Assembly (NCBI GenBank): GCA_002413395.1
Contig: DHWX01000071.1
Location: 38,341 to 54,094, forward strand
Reading direction: 5' to 3'
Length of the DNA: 15,754 nucleotides
Origin: Polaromonas sp. UBA5171
GTDB taxonomy: Bacteria; Pseudomonadota; Gammaproteobacteria; Burkholderiales; Burkholderiaceae_C
A program made the position numbers and the translations under genes. The notes beneath the pieces were generated by a model. That model saw only the letters and a program-made list of their open reading frames with translations. It had not been told where the DNA came from and made no database searches. Each line of letters starts with the position of its first letter. Position 1 is the first letter of the stretch. Below, piece by piece: positions 1 through 5,533 of this stretch.

Positions 1-483
1 CTGGCCTGCGACCGCATCTACATGCTGGATTTGCCCGACGCGCCCGACAGCGCGCCCACGCTGCAGTTGAGTGCCGCCAATTTCGGCTGGTTCCCGGCAG
101 TCAACGGCTTGACCCGTCTGCAGACCCGTTTTTGTGAAGACGGCGCCACTATCGCGCAACTCCAGCAACTTGGCAGCAGCCTGCTGCGCACCGATCAGGC
201 ACTGGCGCTTGGCCTGGTGACGCTTGCGCCCGATGACATCGACTGGGCGGACGAGATCCGCATCATGCTGGAAGAGCGTGCAAGCCTATCGCCCGATGCC
301 CTGACTGGCATGGAGGCATCACTGCGCTTTCCCGGCAAGGAAACCATGGAAACGCGCGTCTTTGGCCGCCTGTCGGCCTGGCAAAACTGGATTTTCATTC
401 GACCCAATGCGGTGGGCGAGGAGGGCGCCTTGAAGCTCTTTGGCACCGGAAAAAAAGCTAAATTTAACTGGAAAAGGGTATAG
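1..483 (+). CDS. boxC: BoxC, benzoyl-CoA-dihydrodiol lyase, C-terminal part (5' end outside window)
   Basis: BoxC opens the non-aromatic ring of 2,3-dihydro-2,3-dihydroxybenzoyl-CoA, giving 3,4-dehydroadipyl-CoA semialdehyde and formate. It acts in the cytoplasm in the aerobic CoA-epoxide benzoate pathway. The frame is open from base 1, and the 160 visible residues are the C-terminal part of a protein of about 550 aa in this enoyl-CoA-hydratase-like family. The ending, with GRLSAWQNWIFIRPNAVGE followed by a basic tail closing in FNWKRV, is what I recall as typical of BoxC. boxB follows on the same strand after 94 bases, which supports the call. The ATG at base 22 is internal and is not the start. 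I see no damage in the visible part. Recognition is from memory of the family. Confidence 0.88.
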   Translation: MACDRIYMLDLPDAPDSAPTLQLSAANFGWFPAVNGLTRLQTRFCEDGATIAQLQQLGSSLLRTDQALALGLVTLAPDDIDWADEIRIMLEERASLSPDALTGMEASLRFPGKETMETRVFGRLSAWQNWIFIRPNAVGEEGALKLFGTGKKAKFNWKRV

Positions 484-510
484 CCCACACGCTTTTCCAG
501 CGCGCCATGC

Positions 511-533
511 GCTACCCCCGAGGGGTAGCTTTT
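511..533 (+). terminator. Hairpin between boxC and boxB, terminator- or attenuator-like
   Basis: The arms GCTACCCC (511-518) and GGGGTAGC (522-529) are perfect 8-bp complements around a 3-base loop, followed by TTTT (530-533). It lies 28 bases after the boxC stop and 45 before the boxB start. The shape is that of a weak intrinsic terminator or an mRNA-stabilising/processing hairpin. In a co-directional pathway gene pair it would tune boxB relative to boxC rather than end the operon. Function is inferred. Confidence 0.5.
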
Positions 534-577
534 CCCAGAGGTGGCCCTTTAAAAATCCCCAATGATCAAGAAATACC

Positions 578-2002
578 ATGAGCACCATTGACCTGCAAGC
601 CCTGATTCCCAACAACGTCAACCTCGGAGAAAACCGACAGCTTCAGCGCGCTCTGGAGCACTGGCAGCCTGCATTTTTAAACTGGTGGGATGAAATGGGG
701 CCCAGTGACTTCAAGGCCAAAGAGGTGTATTTGCGCACCGCCGTGGGGGTGGATGCCTCCGGCTGGGCCAGCTACGGCTACACGCCCATGCCAGACTACC
801 GCTGGGGCATTTTCCTTGCCGACCGGGAAGAGAACCGCAAGATCGGTTTTGGCGACCACATGGGCGAAGAGGTCTGGCAAGATGTTCCTGGCGAATACCG
901 CAGCACTTTTCGCCGCCTGATCGTCACCCAGGGTGACACCGAACCGGCATCGGTCGAGCAGCAGCGTCTGCTGGGCCATACCGCGCCTTCCTTGTACGAT
1001 CTTCGCAACCTGTTTCAGGTTAATGTGGAAGAGGGCCGTCACCTTTGGGCCATGGTGTATTTGCTGCACGCCCATTTTGGCCGTGACGGCCGCGAAGAGG
1101 CTGAAGAGCTCTTGATGCGCCACAGCGGCGACGCCGACAAGCCACGTATTCTGGGCACCTTCAACGAGCCCATGGACAACTGGCTGAGCTTCTTCATGTT
1201 CACCTATTTCACCGACCGCGACGGCAAGTTTCAGCTCAAGAGCTTTGCCGAAAGCGCTTTTGACCCACTGGCACGTACCACACGCTTCATGCTGACAGAA
1301 GAAGCCCACCACATGTTCGTGGGCGAGACCGGCGTTGGTCGTGTCATCAAGCGCACACTTGAAGTCATGAAAGAGCTCGACACAAACGACGTGGCCACAT
1401 TGCGCCAAGCCGGTGTGATCGACCTTCCCACCGTGCAAAAATTCATGAACTTCTGGTTCACCTCCTCGCTGGATCTGTTTGGCTCTGAAGCCTCCAGCAA
1501 TGCTGCCAATTACTTCAGCAACGGTATCAAGGGTCGGCCCGATGAAGCCAAGTTTGCCGACCATATTGAGCTCAACAGCGGGATGATCATCCAGGTTCCG
1601 GACGGGCAGGGCGGCATGAAAAGCGAAACCATTTCCACCCGCAATGGCATGAACGAGATCACGCGCCTGGAATACGTGAAAGACTGCAATGTAGGTGTGA
1701 CCCGATGGAACATGGCGATCAAACGGGCAGGAGTGGATTTTGAACTTGCTTTGCCATCGATCCGATTTCGCCGTCAGGTTGGCGCATGGGCGGGCAACCC
1801 CACCGACACGCAGGGCAATCCCCTCAGCACAGCGGAGTTTGACGCTCAAAAAGACCAGTGGCTACCTGCACCCGCCGACATCGCCTTTGTCAAAAGCCTG
1901 ATGAACCGGGTGACCGAACCTGGCAAGATGGCCGCCTGGATTGCACCGCCGGATCGCGGCATCAACGCCAACCCGGTGGCGTATGAGTATGTGAAGCTTT
2001 AA
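578..2002 (+). CDS. boxB: BoxB, benzoyl-CoA 2,3-epoxidase oxygenase subunit
   Basis: BoxB is the di-iron oxygenase that, with the reductase BoxA, NADPH and O2, converts benzoyl-CoA to 2,3-epoxybenzoyl-CoA, the step before BoxC. The product is 474 aa, the expected length. Ferritin-like iron-binding motifs are visible: E152-x-x-H155 in VEEGRHLW and E242-x-x-H245 in TEEAHHMF, with E122 and D213 as further acidic ligands. These match the ligand set I recall for the Azoarcus evansii enzyme with a constant shift of two residues. The start ATG at 578 gives the usual MSTIDLQ-type N-terminus, although the upstream AAGAAA is a poor ribosome-binding site. boxA is not in the window: boxB is followed directly by a tRNA promoter. 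Confidence 0.95.
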   Translation: MSTIDLQALIPNNVNLGENRQLQRALEHWQPAFLNWWDEMGPSDFKAKEVYLRTAVGVDASGWASYGYTPMPDYRWGIFLADREENRKIGFGDHMGEEVWQDVPGEYRSTFRRLIVTQGDTEPASVEQQRLLGHTAPSLYDLRNLFQVNVEEGRHLWAMVYLLHAHFGRDGREEAEELLMRHSGDADKPRILGTFNEPMDNWLSFFMFTYFTDRDGKFQLKSFAESAFDPLARTTRFMLTEEAHHMFVGETGVGRVIKRTLEVMKELDTNDVATLRQAGVIDLPTVQKFMNFWFTSSLDLFGSEASSNAANYFSNGIKGRPDEAKFADHIELNSGMIIQVPDGQGGMKSETISTRNGMNEITRLEYVKDCNVGVTRWNMAIKRAGVDFELALPSIRFRRQVGAWAGNPTDTQGNPLSTAEFDAQKDQWLPAPADIAFVKSLMNRVTEPGKMAAWIAPPDRGINANPVAYEYVKL

Positions 2003-2038
2003 TTCAACCCGCCTCGTGAGTTTCGCCTCAGAGGCGGC

Positions 2039-2044
2039 TATAAT
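2039..2044 (+). promoter_or_regulatory. -10 element of the tRNA-Pro promoter
   Basis: A perfect TATAAT sits 9 bases before the first base of tRNA-Pro, so transcription would start almost at the mature 5' end. No good TTGACA-like -35 is present at the right distance. Just upstream CGCCTC (2024-2029) and GAGGCG (2031-2036) form a tight inverted repeat, and CCGCCTC (2009-2015) can also pair with GAGGCGG (2031-2037). These may form the 3' hairpin of the boxB transcript, but no T-run follows. Confidence 0.6.
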
Positions 2045-2053
2045 CATGTGCTT

Positions 2054-2130
2054 CGGAGTGTGGCGCAGTCTGGTAGCGCACCTGGTTTGGGACCAGGGGG
2101 TCCAAGGTTCGAATCCTTGTACTCCGACCA
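2054..2130 (+). tRNA. tRNA-Pro (anticodon TGG)
   Basis: Full cloverleaf of 77 bases with encoded CCA. The acceptor arm CGGAGTG pairs with TACTCCG (one G-T). The anticodon stem CCTGG/CCAGG encloses TTTGGGA, giving anticodon TGG at 2088-2090. The T-arm carries GGTTCGAATCC. It reads CCN-family proline codons. A terminator follows after 8 bases, so it ends its transcript. Confidence 0.97.
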
Positions 2131-2138
2131 AGAATTTA

Positions 2139-2175
2139 ATATAAAAAAAGCCCACTTTGTGGGCTTTTTTTATAT
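2139..2175. terminator. Bidirectional intrinsic terminator after tRNA-Pro
   Basis: A perfect 17-bp inverted repeat (2139-2155 with 2159-2175) surrounds a TTT loop. Each arm has ATAT, seven A or T, and the GC core GCCCAC/GTGGGC. It gives a strong hairpin with a T-tract on either strand. The right arm ends exactly where the tRNA-like remnant begins at 2176. Confidence 0.9.
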
Positions 2176-2220
2176 CTATCCGTAGCTCAGTTGGATAGGG
2201 CATCAGCCTTCCAAGGCCTC
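2176..2220 (+). pseudogene. Broken 5' half of a tRNA-Arg-like gene
   Basis: The segment carries an acceptor-like CTATCCG, T8 A9, a D-arm with GCTC, loop AGTTGGATA and GGGC, then an anticodon loop CTTCCAA. This closely matches the 5' half of a betaproteobacterial tRNA-Arg(TCT) as I recall it, but the loop reads TCC instead of TCT. The anticodon stem does not pair properly, and no T-arm (TTCRA) or CCA end follows. The 3' half is replaced by sequence containing the small inverted repeat GATTG (2221-2225)/CAATC (2235-2239). It is a tRNA remnant and cannot form a working tRNA. Confidence 0.7.
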
Positions 2221-2416
2221 GATTGGGCAATGCGCAATCCGTGCCATCGCTAGCAAGTCATTGATTTAAATTAATTTTCCTATTTTTGTGCATCGGTAAA
2301 AGTGTGAAAACGATGGGTTTGTCGAGTTCGGTCATGGGATTCATTCGGAATTTGATCCCCCGATCCCATCGGTCGGGGCGCCATTCCGTCTTGCGCTTAA
2401 AATCTTAATTCAAGTA
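2221..2416. other. Non-coding stretch between tRNA remnant and intact tRNA-Arg
   Basis: No open frame or recognised gene is visible. Three structures are present: GATTG/CAATC (2221-2239), an AT-rich patch around 2260-2290, and a nested hairpin in which CCCCGA (2358-2363) can pair with TCGGGG (2373-2378), or CCGAT (2360-2364) with ATCGG (2368-2372). TAAAAT at 2398-2403, 13 bases before the tRNA, is a possible -10 for tRNA-Arg, but no convincing -35 is seen. The sequence looks like replacement DNA after the tRNA gene was broken. Confidence 0.5.
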
Positions 2417-2493
2417 CAGCCAGTAGCTCATCCGGATAGAGCACGAACCTTCTAAGTTCGGGGTAGGGGGTTCGAGTCCCTCCTGGCTGGCCA
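2417..2493 (+). tRNA. tRNA-Arg (anticodon TCT), diverged
   Basis: Complete cloverleaf with encoded CCA. The acceptor CAGCCAG pairs perfectly with CTGGCTG, discriminator G. The D-arm is GCTC/GAGC around ATCCGGATA. The anticodon stem CGAAC/GTTCG encloses CTTCTAA with TCT at 2451-2453. The T-stem GGGGG/CCCTC has one G-T pair. It should read AGA and AGG. Two things are odd: the first base pair is C-G rather than the common G-C, and positions 15 and 48 are T and A, the reverse of the usual purine-15/pyrimidine-48 Levitt pair. It keeps A20 (arginine identity). It differs strongly from the remnant at 2176. Confidence 0.93.
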
Positions 2494-2521
2494 CGCTCGC
2501 ACGACAGTAGTGAATCGTCCA

Positions 2522-4057
2522 TCAGGGCGTTTGGGTGAAATCGAACGCGCTGGTCAAATCGCCCGCGCTGGCGCGCACTCCGGGAAGAGGCTCAAGACTG
2601 AAACGCTTGGTGACTAACTTGAGGATCGAGGTCGTATCAAAATACGTGTGATCGACGTAGCCCTTCCTGGCGTAGGGCGAGATCACGACGGCTGGAACCC
2701 GAGTGCCGGGGCCCCAGCGGTCGCCCTTGGGCGGTGCCACATGATCGAAGAAACCGCCATTCTCGTCGTAAGTCACGACGATGGCCATGTGCTTCCACTG
2801 CGGGCTGGCCTGGAGTTTGGCAATCAGGTCGGCAATGTGGGCGTCGCCGGACATGACGTCGGTGTAGCCCGGGTGCTGATTCAGGTTGCCCTGGGGCTTA
2901 TAGAACACCACCGGTGGCAAGACGCCCTTGCTGATATCGCTGACCAGGTCTGTGTAATCCTTCAGGTGCGCAGCCCGCTCGGCTTGGCCCGAGGATGTGG
3001 TCGGATCAAAGCGGCTGAAATAGTTGAAGGGCTGATGGTGTGGCTGGAAGTTGGGCGTGGTGTTGTTGTAGATGTTGGAGCGGTCAGCCAAGGCCTGATT
3101 CCATGCACCAGCATACCAGACCCAGTTGACACCCTTGGCAGTCAGGGTATCGCCGATGGTCTTGACCTTGGTGGAATCCTGGGGCGGCAGCGGCGCCTGG
3201 GCCGGGTCTGCCAGACGGTTGTCGCCGCCCGCGGCTGGCGACGCACCGCTGGGCTGATAGGGAGGCTGGGTGGTGTTGATGGCGAAGTAGTCGGGGGTGA
3301 CGTTCTTGTCAGCGACATACACGGGTTTGCCGTTCAGGGCGCTGGTCGGGGAACTGGCAGCAAGGTTCAACTTGACACCAGTGCTGTCGACGCTGGAAAT
3401 CGTGCTGGCCGGCGCGTTGGGGAAGGTGGGGGTGCAACCGCAAACGAGCCAGAAATGGTTCAGGAAGGATCCGCCAAAGGCACCCTGGAAGAAGTTGTCG
3501 GCAAGGGTGTATTTCTGGGCAATCTTCCACATCGCCATGGCAGAACCGTCGTAGTACCCCATGGTCAGGCCACCCGCATCGGCCCAGGCAGCATACAGGT
3601 TGTTCTTGCCGCCGTTGATCTGCATCTGATCGTTATAAAAGCGATGGACCAGGTCGGGACTGGTTACGCTGGGCACCACGCCGGGCACGCCGCCAGGCTG
3701 GGCGGCATCGATCTGGAACGGTTTGTTGGGCAATGAAGCGACGAAAGACCAGGCGGCAGCATCGTTGGCGCTGGCCGTCCAGACCGCCGGCAGCGTGGGT
3801 AAAACGCTGCCGGCGCGATCGAGTTGGGAATACGACGCGGGGTCTTTCAGGGCATTCGCAATGCCGTTGGCACCGGGAAACAGGCCGTACATGTTGTCGA
3901 AACTGCGGTTCTCGGCATAGATCACCACCACGGTGTCGACGCTGGAATTGAGGTCTTCGGCAGTGCTGGCGCAACCTGAAAGGACGAACGTAAGCGAAAG
4001 ACACAGTGCCGTCACTGCGGTGGCGACCCGGCGAATCGGGAACTGATGGAGGTTCAT
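2522..4057 (-). CDS. Lipoprotein phosphoesterase, AcpA / phospholipase C family
   Basis: The 511-aa product belongs to the PF04185 phosphoesterase family (acid phosphatase AcpA, phospholipase C). It probably hydrolyses phosphomonoesters or phosphodiesters outside the cytoplasm to release phosphate. A signal peptide with lipobox LSGC (C29) predicts lipidation. Family motifs are visible: AENRSFDN (48-55) for metal binding, GGSFLNHFW (195-203) with probable nucleophile S197, and TYDENGGFFDHV (429-440). The start ATG at 4057 was chosen because AGGAG lies 7 bases upstream and it directly precedes the signal peptide. The frame stays open further upstream, but that part is remnant sequence. A Pho box lies about 60 bases upstream, so induction by phosphate starvation through PhoB is likely. 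Substrate preference (acid phosphatase or lipase) cannot be read from the sequence. Confidence 0.88.
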   Translation of the reverse strand: MNLHQFPIRRVATAVTALCLSLTFVLSGCASTAEDLNSSVDTVVVIYAENRSFDNMYGLFPGANGIANALKDPASYSQLDRAGSVLPTLPAVWTASANDAAAWSFVASLPNKPFQIDAAQPGGVPGVVPSVTSPDLVHRFYNDQMQINGGKNNLYAAWADAGGLTMGYYDGSAMAMWKIAQKYTLADNFFQGAFGGSFLNHFWLVCGCTPTFPNAPASTISSVDSTGVKLNLAASSPTSALNGKPVYVADKNVTPDYFAINTTQPPYQPSGASPAAGGDNRLADPAQAPLPPQDSTKVKTIGDTLTAKGVNWVWYAGAWNQALADRSNIYNNTTPNFQPHHQPFNYFSRFDPTTSSGQAERAAHLKDYTDLVSDISKGVLPPVVFYKPQGNLNQHPGYTDVMSGDAHIADLIAKLQASPQWKHMAIVVTYDENGGFFDHVAPPKGDRWGPGTRVPAVVISPYARKGYVDHTYFDTTSILKLVTKRFSLEPLPGVRASAGDLTSAFDFTQTP

Positions 4058-4099
4058 GAGTGGGCTCCTGAATAAAAATGAATGAATATTGATCCGCAA

Positions 4100-4133
4100 A
4101 TTCTTTACGTTGCCTATGACACTGCTATGACAG
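4100..4133 (-). promoter_or_regulatory. Pho box and -10 of the phosphoesterase promoter
   Basis: On the - strand, 4133-4116 reads CTGTCAT AGCA GTGTCAT: two 7-base repeats separated by 4 bases, 6 of 7 identical to each other and close to the enterobacterial Pho-box consensus (CTGTCAT-4-CTGTCAT). AAGAAT (4105-4100) lies 10 bases after the second repeat, the spacing known for PhoB-activated promoters, which lack a normal -35. The target gene is a phosphoesterase, which supports the assignment. Confidence 0.7.
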
Positions 4134-4216
4134 GTCCACAAAAAAAGAAGGCAGACTGAATCGTATTGGATAAAGTTGACCAAAGCAGTGAGCTTGCTGC
4201 ACCAGCAGCGACCACC

Positions 4217-4360
4217 ATGATTATGTAAAAGGCGCAGCGAGACGTGCAGAATCTTCGCTGCTTCGGGGTGCGGCAAGCCCAGGTCAGCCAGCAGCGCCCG
4301 GAAGCGGGAGGCATGCTCAATGCGGTCGGCAAGGCAGCGGCGGGCTTTTTTACCGCTGTT
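4217..4360 (-). pseudogene. Remnant of a VC1465/XafT-family Xer recombination activation factor
   Basis: The - strand frame reads KKARRCLADRIEHASRFRAL, then LADLGLPHPEAAKILHVSLR and LLHNH. This matches from memory the N-terminal helix-turn-helix half of small proteins annotated as VC1465-family Xer recombination activation factor, typically with LADRIEHA-x-RFRALLA-x-x-GL-x-x-x-EAAKLLHVSLRTLHNW. After LLHNH the match stops where the Trp and the C-terminal half should follow. No ATG, GTG or TTG precedes the matching part, and a TAA lies just upstream (about 4384). It is therefore a 5'- and 3'-incomplete gene remnant. The frame happens to stay open into the phosphoesterase gene. A plain Xre-like regulator fragment is the alternative. 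Confidence 0.5.
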
Positions 4361-4364
4361 TTTG

Positions 4365-4392
4365 ATATTCCACGATGTATATTATGTTAAAA
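4365..4392 (+). repeat. dif-like Xer site with an intact XerD half and degenerate XerC half
   Basis: Bases 4376-4391 read TGTATATTATGTTAAA, identical to the central hexamer (TGTATA) and the first 10 of 11 bases of the XerD arm of Escherichia coli dif. The base at 4392 is A instead of T. The XerC arm position (4365-4375, ATATTCCACGA) matches GGTGCGCATAA at only 3 of 11 bases. A 16-base identity at this site is very unlikely by chance. The pattern of good XerD box and missing XerC box is that of attP of the V. cholerae satellite phage TLC-phi and other elements using host XerCD. The Xer-activator remnant starts a few bases to the left. Confidence 0.7.
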
Positions 4393-4542
4393 TAACACAT
4401 ATTCACTAAAACGTAAATTCAGATTTACTGTCGGTACAAGTTGAACCTGCTAACCAACCCCGTTGAGCCTGCTAACCTTTCCAACCTAACTTTGCTAACC
4501 GGAACGGTTCGCAAATTGAAGCTACCTTCGGTCGCTCCCGTG
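4393..4542. repeat. Short direct repeats (GCTAACC x3) and an inverted repeat beside the Xer site
   Basis: GCTAACC occurs at 4449-4455, 4471-4477 and 4494-4500, a spacing of 22 and 23 bases, about two helical turns. The first two copies extend to 16 bases, GTTGARCCTGCTAACC (4440-4455 and 4462-4477), with one difference. Upstream, GTAAAT (4413-4418) and ATTTAC (4423-4428) form an inverted repeat with a TCAG loop. No gene is visible here. The spacing suggests binding sites for an accessory, replication or partition protein, or decayed tandem duplication. Confidence 0.5.
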
Positions 4543-4947
4543 TCAGTCGCGCAGCAACTGGGCGCCTTCAATTTTGGACGCTCGGTCGTCAAAGGTCAGG
4601 AGCGGCCCCTGGCCTGTCTGGCTTACGAGAGCGATGTGGAGGCAGTCCGCGAAGTCTCGTGACCCCGTTTGCTTGAACAACCATAGCGCTTGTTCCAAAG
4701 CCGGCTCTGTCTGGAACTCCAACTCTGTCACATCCAACAAGGCATTCAGCGCAGCCGTCACGATTTGCCTGTCATAGTGATACTTGGCCCGTAGCACCCA
4801 CTCCACCTCAAGCATGACGGTGACGGTGACAAACAGGCGCTCGCCCTTGTTGATGGCCGCGTCAAACAGCCGGACCACGATTGCGGATTGCTTTGCGTCA
4901 TCGTTGGTCAGCCAGCGAACCAGTATGTTGGTGTCCAGCGCTGCCAT
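4543..4947 (-). CDS. vapC: VapC-family toxin, PIN-domain ribonuclease
   Basis: The 134-aa product is a single PIN domain, an Mg-dependent RNase that in VapBC systems cleaves tRNA or rRNA. The acidic active-site residues are all present: D5 in ALDTNILVRW, E47 in VMLEVEWVL, D98 and D101 in SRDFADCLHIA, and D120 in LTFDDRA. It therefore looks intact. Its ATG shares one base with the stop codon of the antitoxin gene (TAATG), so the two are translationally coupled. The AbrB-type partner, rather than a ribbon-helix-helix one, defines the VapB subtype. The family typically serves in plasmid or island maintenance or stress response. Its place inside decayed element DNA fits island stabilisation, which is an inference. 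Confidence 0.9.
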   Translation of the reverse strand: MAALDTNILVRWLTNDDAKQSAIVVRLFDAAINKGERLFVTVTVMLEVEWVLRAKYHYDRQIVTAALNALLDVTELEFQTEPALEQALWLFKQTGSRDFADCLHIALVSQTGQGPLLTFDDRASKIEGAQLLRD

Positions 4948-5171
4948 TAATCCCCGCCCATGCGCATGTCAGAAATGGAGACATGCACACCATGCGGTGG
5001 CTTTAGCATGCCCTTCAATTCTTTGATGGACTTCGTCTTGGCCCGCATCACCACCGTCCCGTCGGGCATGGGGGTGAACGTGAGCCTGTCTTTCGGGCTG
5101 ATTGACATCGACTTTCTGATGTCGGCAGGGATGGTGATTTGACCCTTGCTGGTCAGTGTGGCTCCGGACAT
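4947..5171 (-). CDS. vapB: VapB-family antitoxin, SpoVT/AbrB DNA-binding domain
   Basis: The 74-aa product has an N-terminal swapped-hairpin AbrB domain (TLTSKGQITIPADIRKSM, about residues 5-22, extending to about 45). Its C-terminal tail, ending in VHVSISDMRMGGD, would wrap the VapC active site. It neutralises the downstream toxin and, with it, should bind the operator ahead of the gene. The start ATG (5171-5169) has AAGGAG 5 bases upstream. The gene overlaps vapC by one base. Promoter, operator and ribosome-binding site all lie within about 55 bases upstream. Confidence 0.9.
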   Translation of the reverse strand: MSGATLTSKGQITIPADIRKSMSISPKDRLTFTPMPDGTVVMRAKTKSIKELKGMLKPPHGVHVSISDMRMGGD

Positions 5172-5176
5172 TTGAA

Positions 5177-5223
5177 CTCCTTACATTTATGTGTATTGTA
5201 AGGAGAAATGCCAGCCAGGTCAA
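5177..5223 (-). promoter_or_regulatory. vapBC promoter with overlapping operator inverted repeat
   Basis: On the - strand, TTGACC (5223-5218) and TACAAT (5200-5195) are separated by exactly 17 bases, a near-consensus sigma-70 promoter. CTCCTTACA (5177-5185) and TGTAAGGAG (5197-5205) form a perfect 9-bp inverted repeat with an 11-base centre. It overlaps the -10 and reaches the ribosome-binding site AAGGAG. VapB or VapBC bound here would block transcription, the usual autoregulation of these systems. Confidence 0.75.
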
Positions 5224-5296
5224 TCATCGCGTCCTTCCCTGTGTGTGACTGAGGTCCAATGCGCGTAGACTGCAAAGTTTGACTTATCCAAATTTC

Positions 5297-5319
5297 CAAT
5301 GTGCAAATTTTGCACATTG
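5297..5319. promoter_or_regulatory. Perfect 23-base palindrome, candidate operator
   Basis: CAATGTGCAAA (5297-5307) and TTTGCACATTG (5309-5319) are perfect 11-base complements around a single T. A one-base loop is unsuitable for an RNA hairpin, so a dimeric DNA-binding protein is more likely. It sits between the vapBC promoter and the HNH remnant. Neither neighbour accounts for it, and its cognate regulator is not identifiable here. Confidence 0.45.
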
Positions 5320-5338
5320 CTTTCTTCTGCCAACACAG

Positions 5339-5533
5339 GATCCGGTGGTCAAGCTCGAATTCGGAGGTTGCCATTGCAGGAAGCCCTTGGTCGCGCAATA
5401 GCTTCAGCTTCACGTCATTCGTGTAACTCGTCGACGGACGGACTGACGCGGTATACCCGGCGACGCAAATGGTTTGTTGAATAGTTTCCTGTCGCACTTC
5501 AGTGTTTAGCGCTTCGGCGGGCACGTTCTGCAA
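5339..5533 (-). pseudogene. Remnant of an HNH-type nuclease-like protein
   Basis: The - strand reads NTEVRQETIQQTICVAGYTA, then SVRPSTSYTNDVKLKLLRDQ and GLP...SEFELDHRI. From memory this matches the N-terminal half of small exported proteins with an HNH-like core (pattern TIQ-x-TIC-x-x-GYT-x-x-VRP...SYTN...K-x-x-LL-x-x-GL...ELDH). The match ends at the DH of the motif, where the catalytic continuation (usually ...IPLALGG) is replaced by unrelated sequence. No signal peptide precedes it, and an in-frame TAG lies a few codons upstream. Both ends of the gene are lost. Confidence 0.5.

Noticed and set aside
677..1849. A 390-codon open frame on the - strand inside boxB
   Set aside because: It is antisense to a gene with complete family length and iron ligands; its product shows no domain and reflects codon bias of the + strand.
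2176..2260. A functional second tRNA at the remnant
   Set aside because: The anticodon stem does not pair and there is no T-arm or CCA end.
2648..3736. A 362-codon open frame on the + strand across the phosphoesterase
   Set aside because: It is a shadow of the conserved - strand gene, rich in G, V and A with no motif.
4058..4386. In-frame N-terminal extension joining the HTH remnant to the phosphoesterase
   Set aside because: The phosphoesterase has its own ribosome-binding site, lipoprotein signal peptide and Pho-box promoter inside that stretch, so the open frame is coincidental.
4365..4392. The chromosomal dif site itself
   Set aside because: The XerC arm matches the consensus at only 3 of 11 bases, so it should not work as a normal XerCD/FtsK site. 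A GC-skew plot of the whole chromosome would settle it.
4440..4500. CRISPR array
   Set aside because: The repeated unit is too short and imperfect, there are only three copies, and no cas gene is present.
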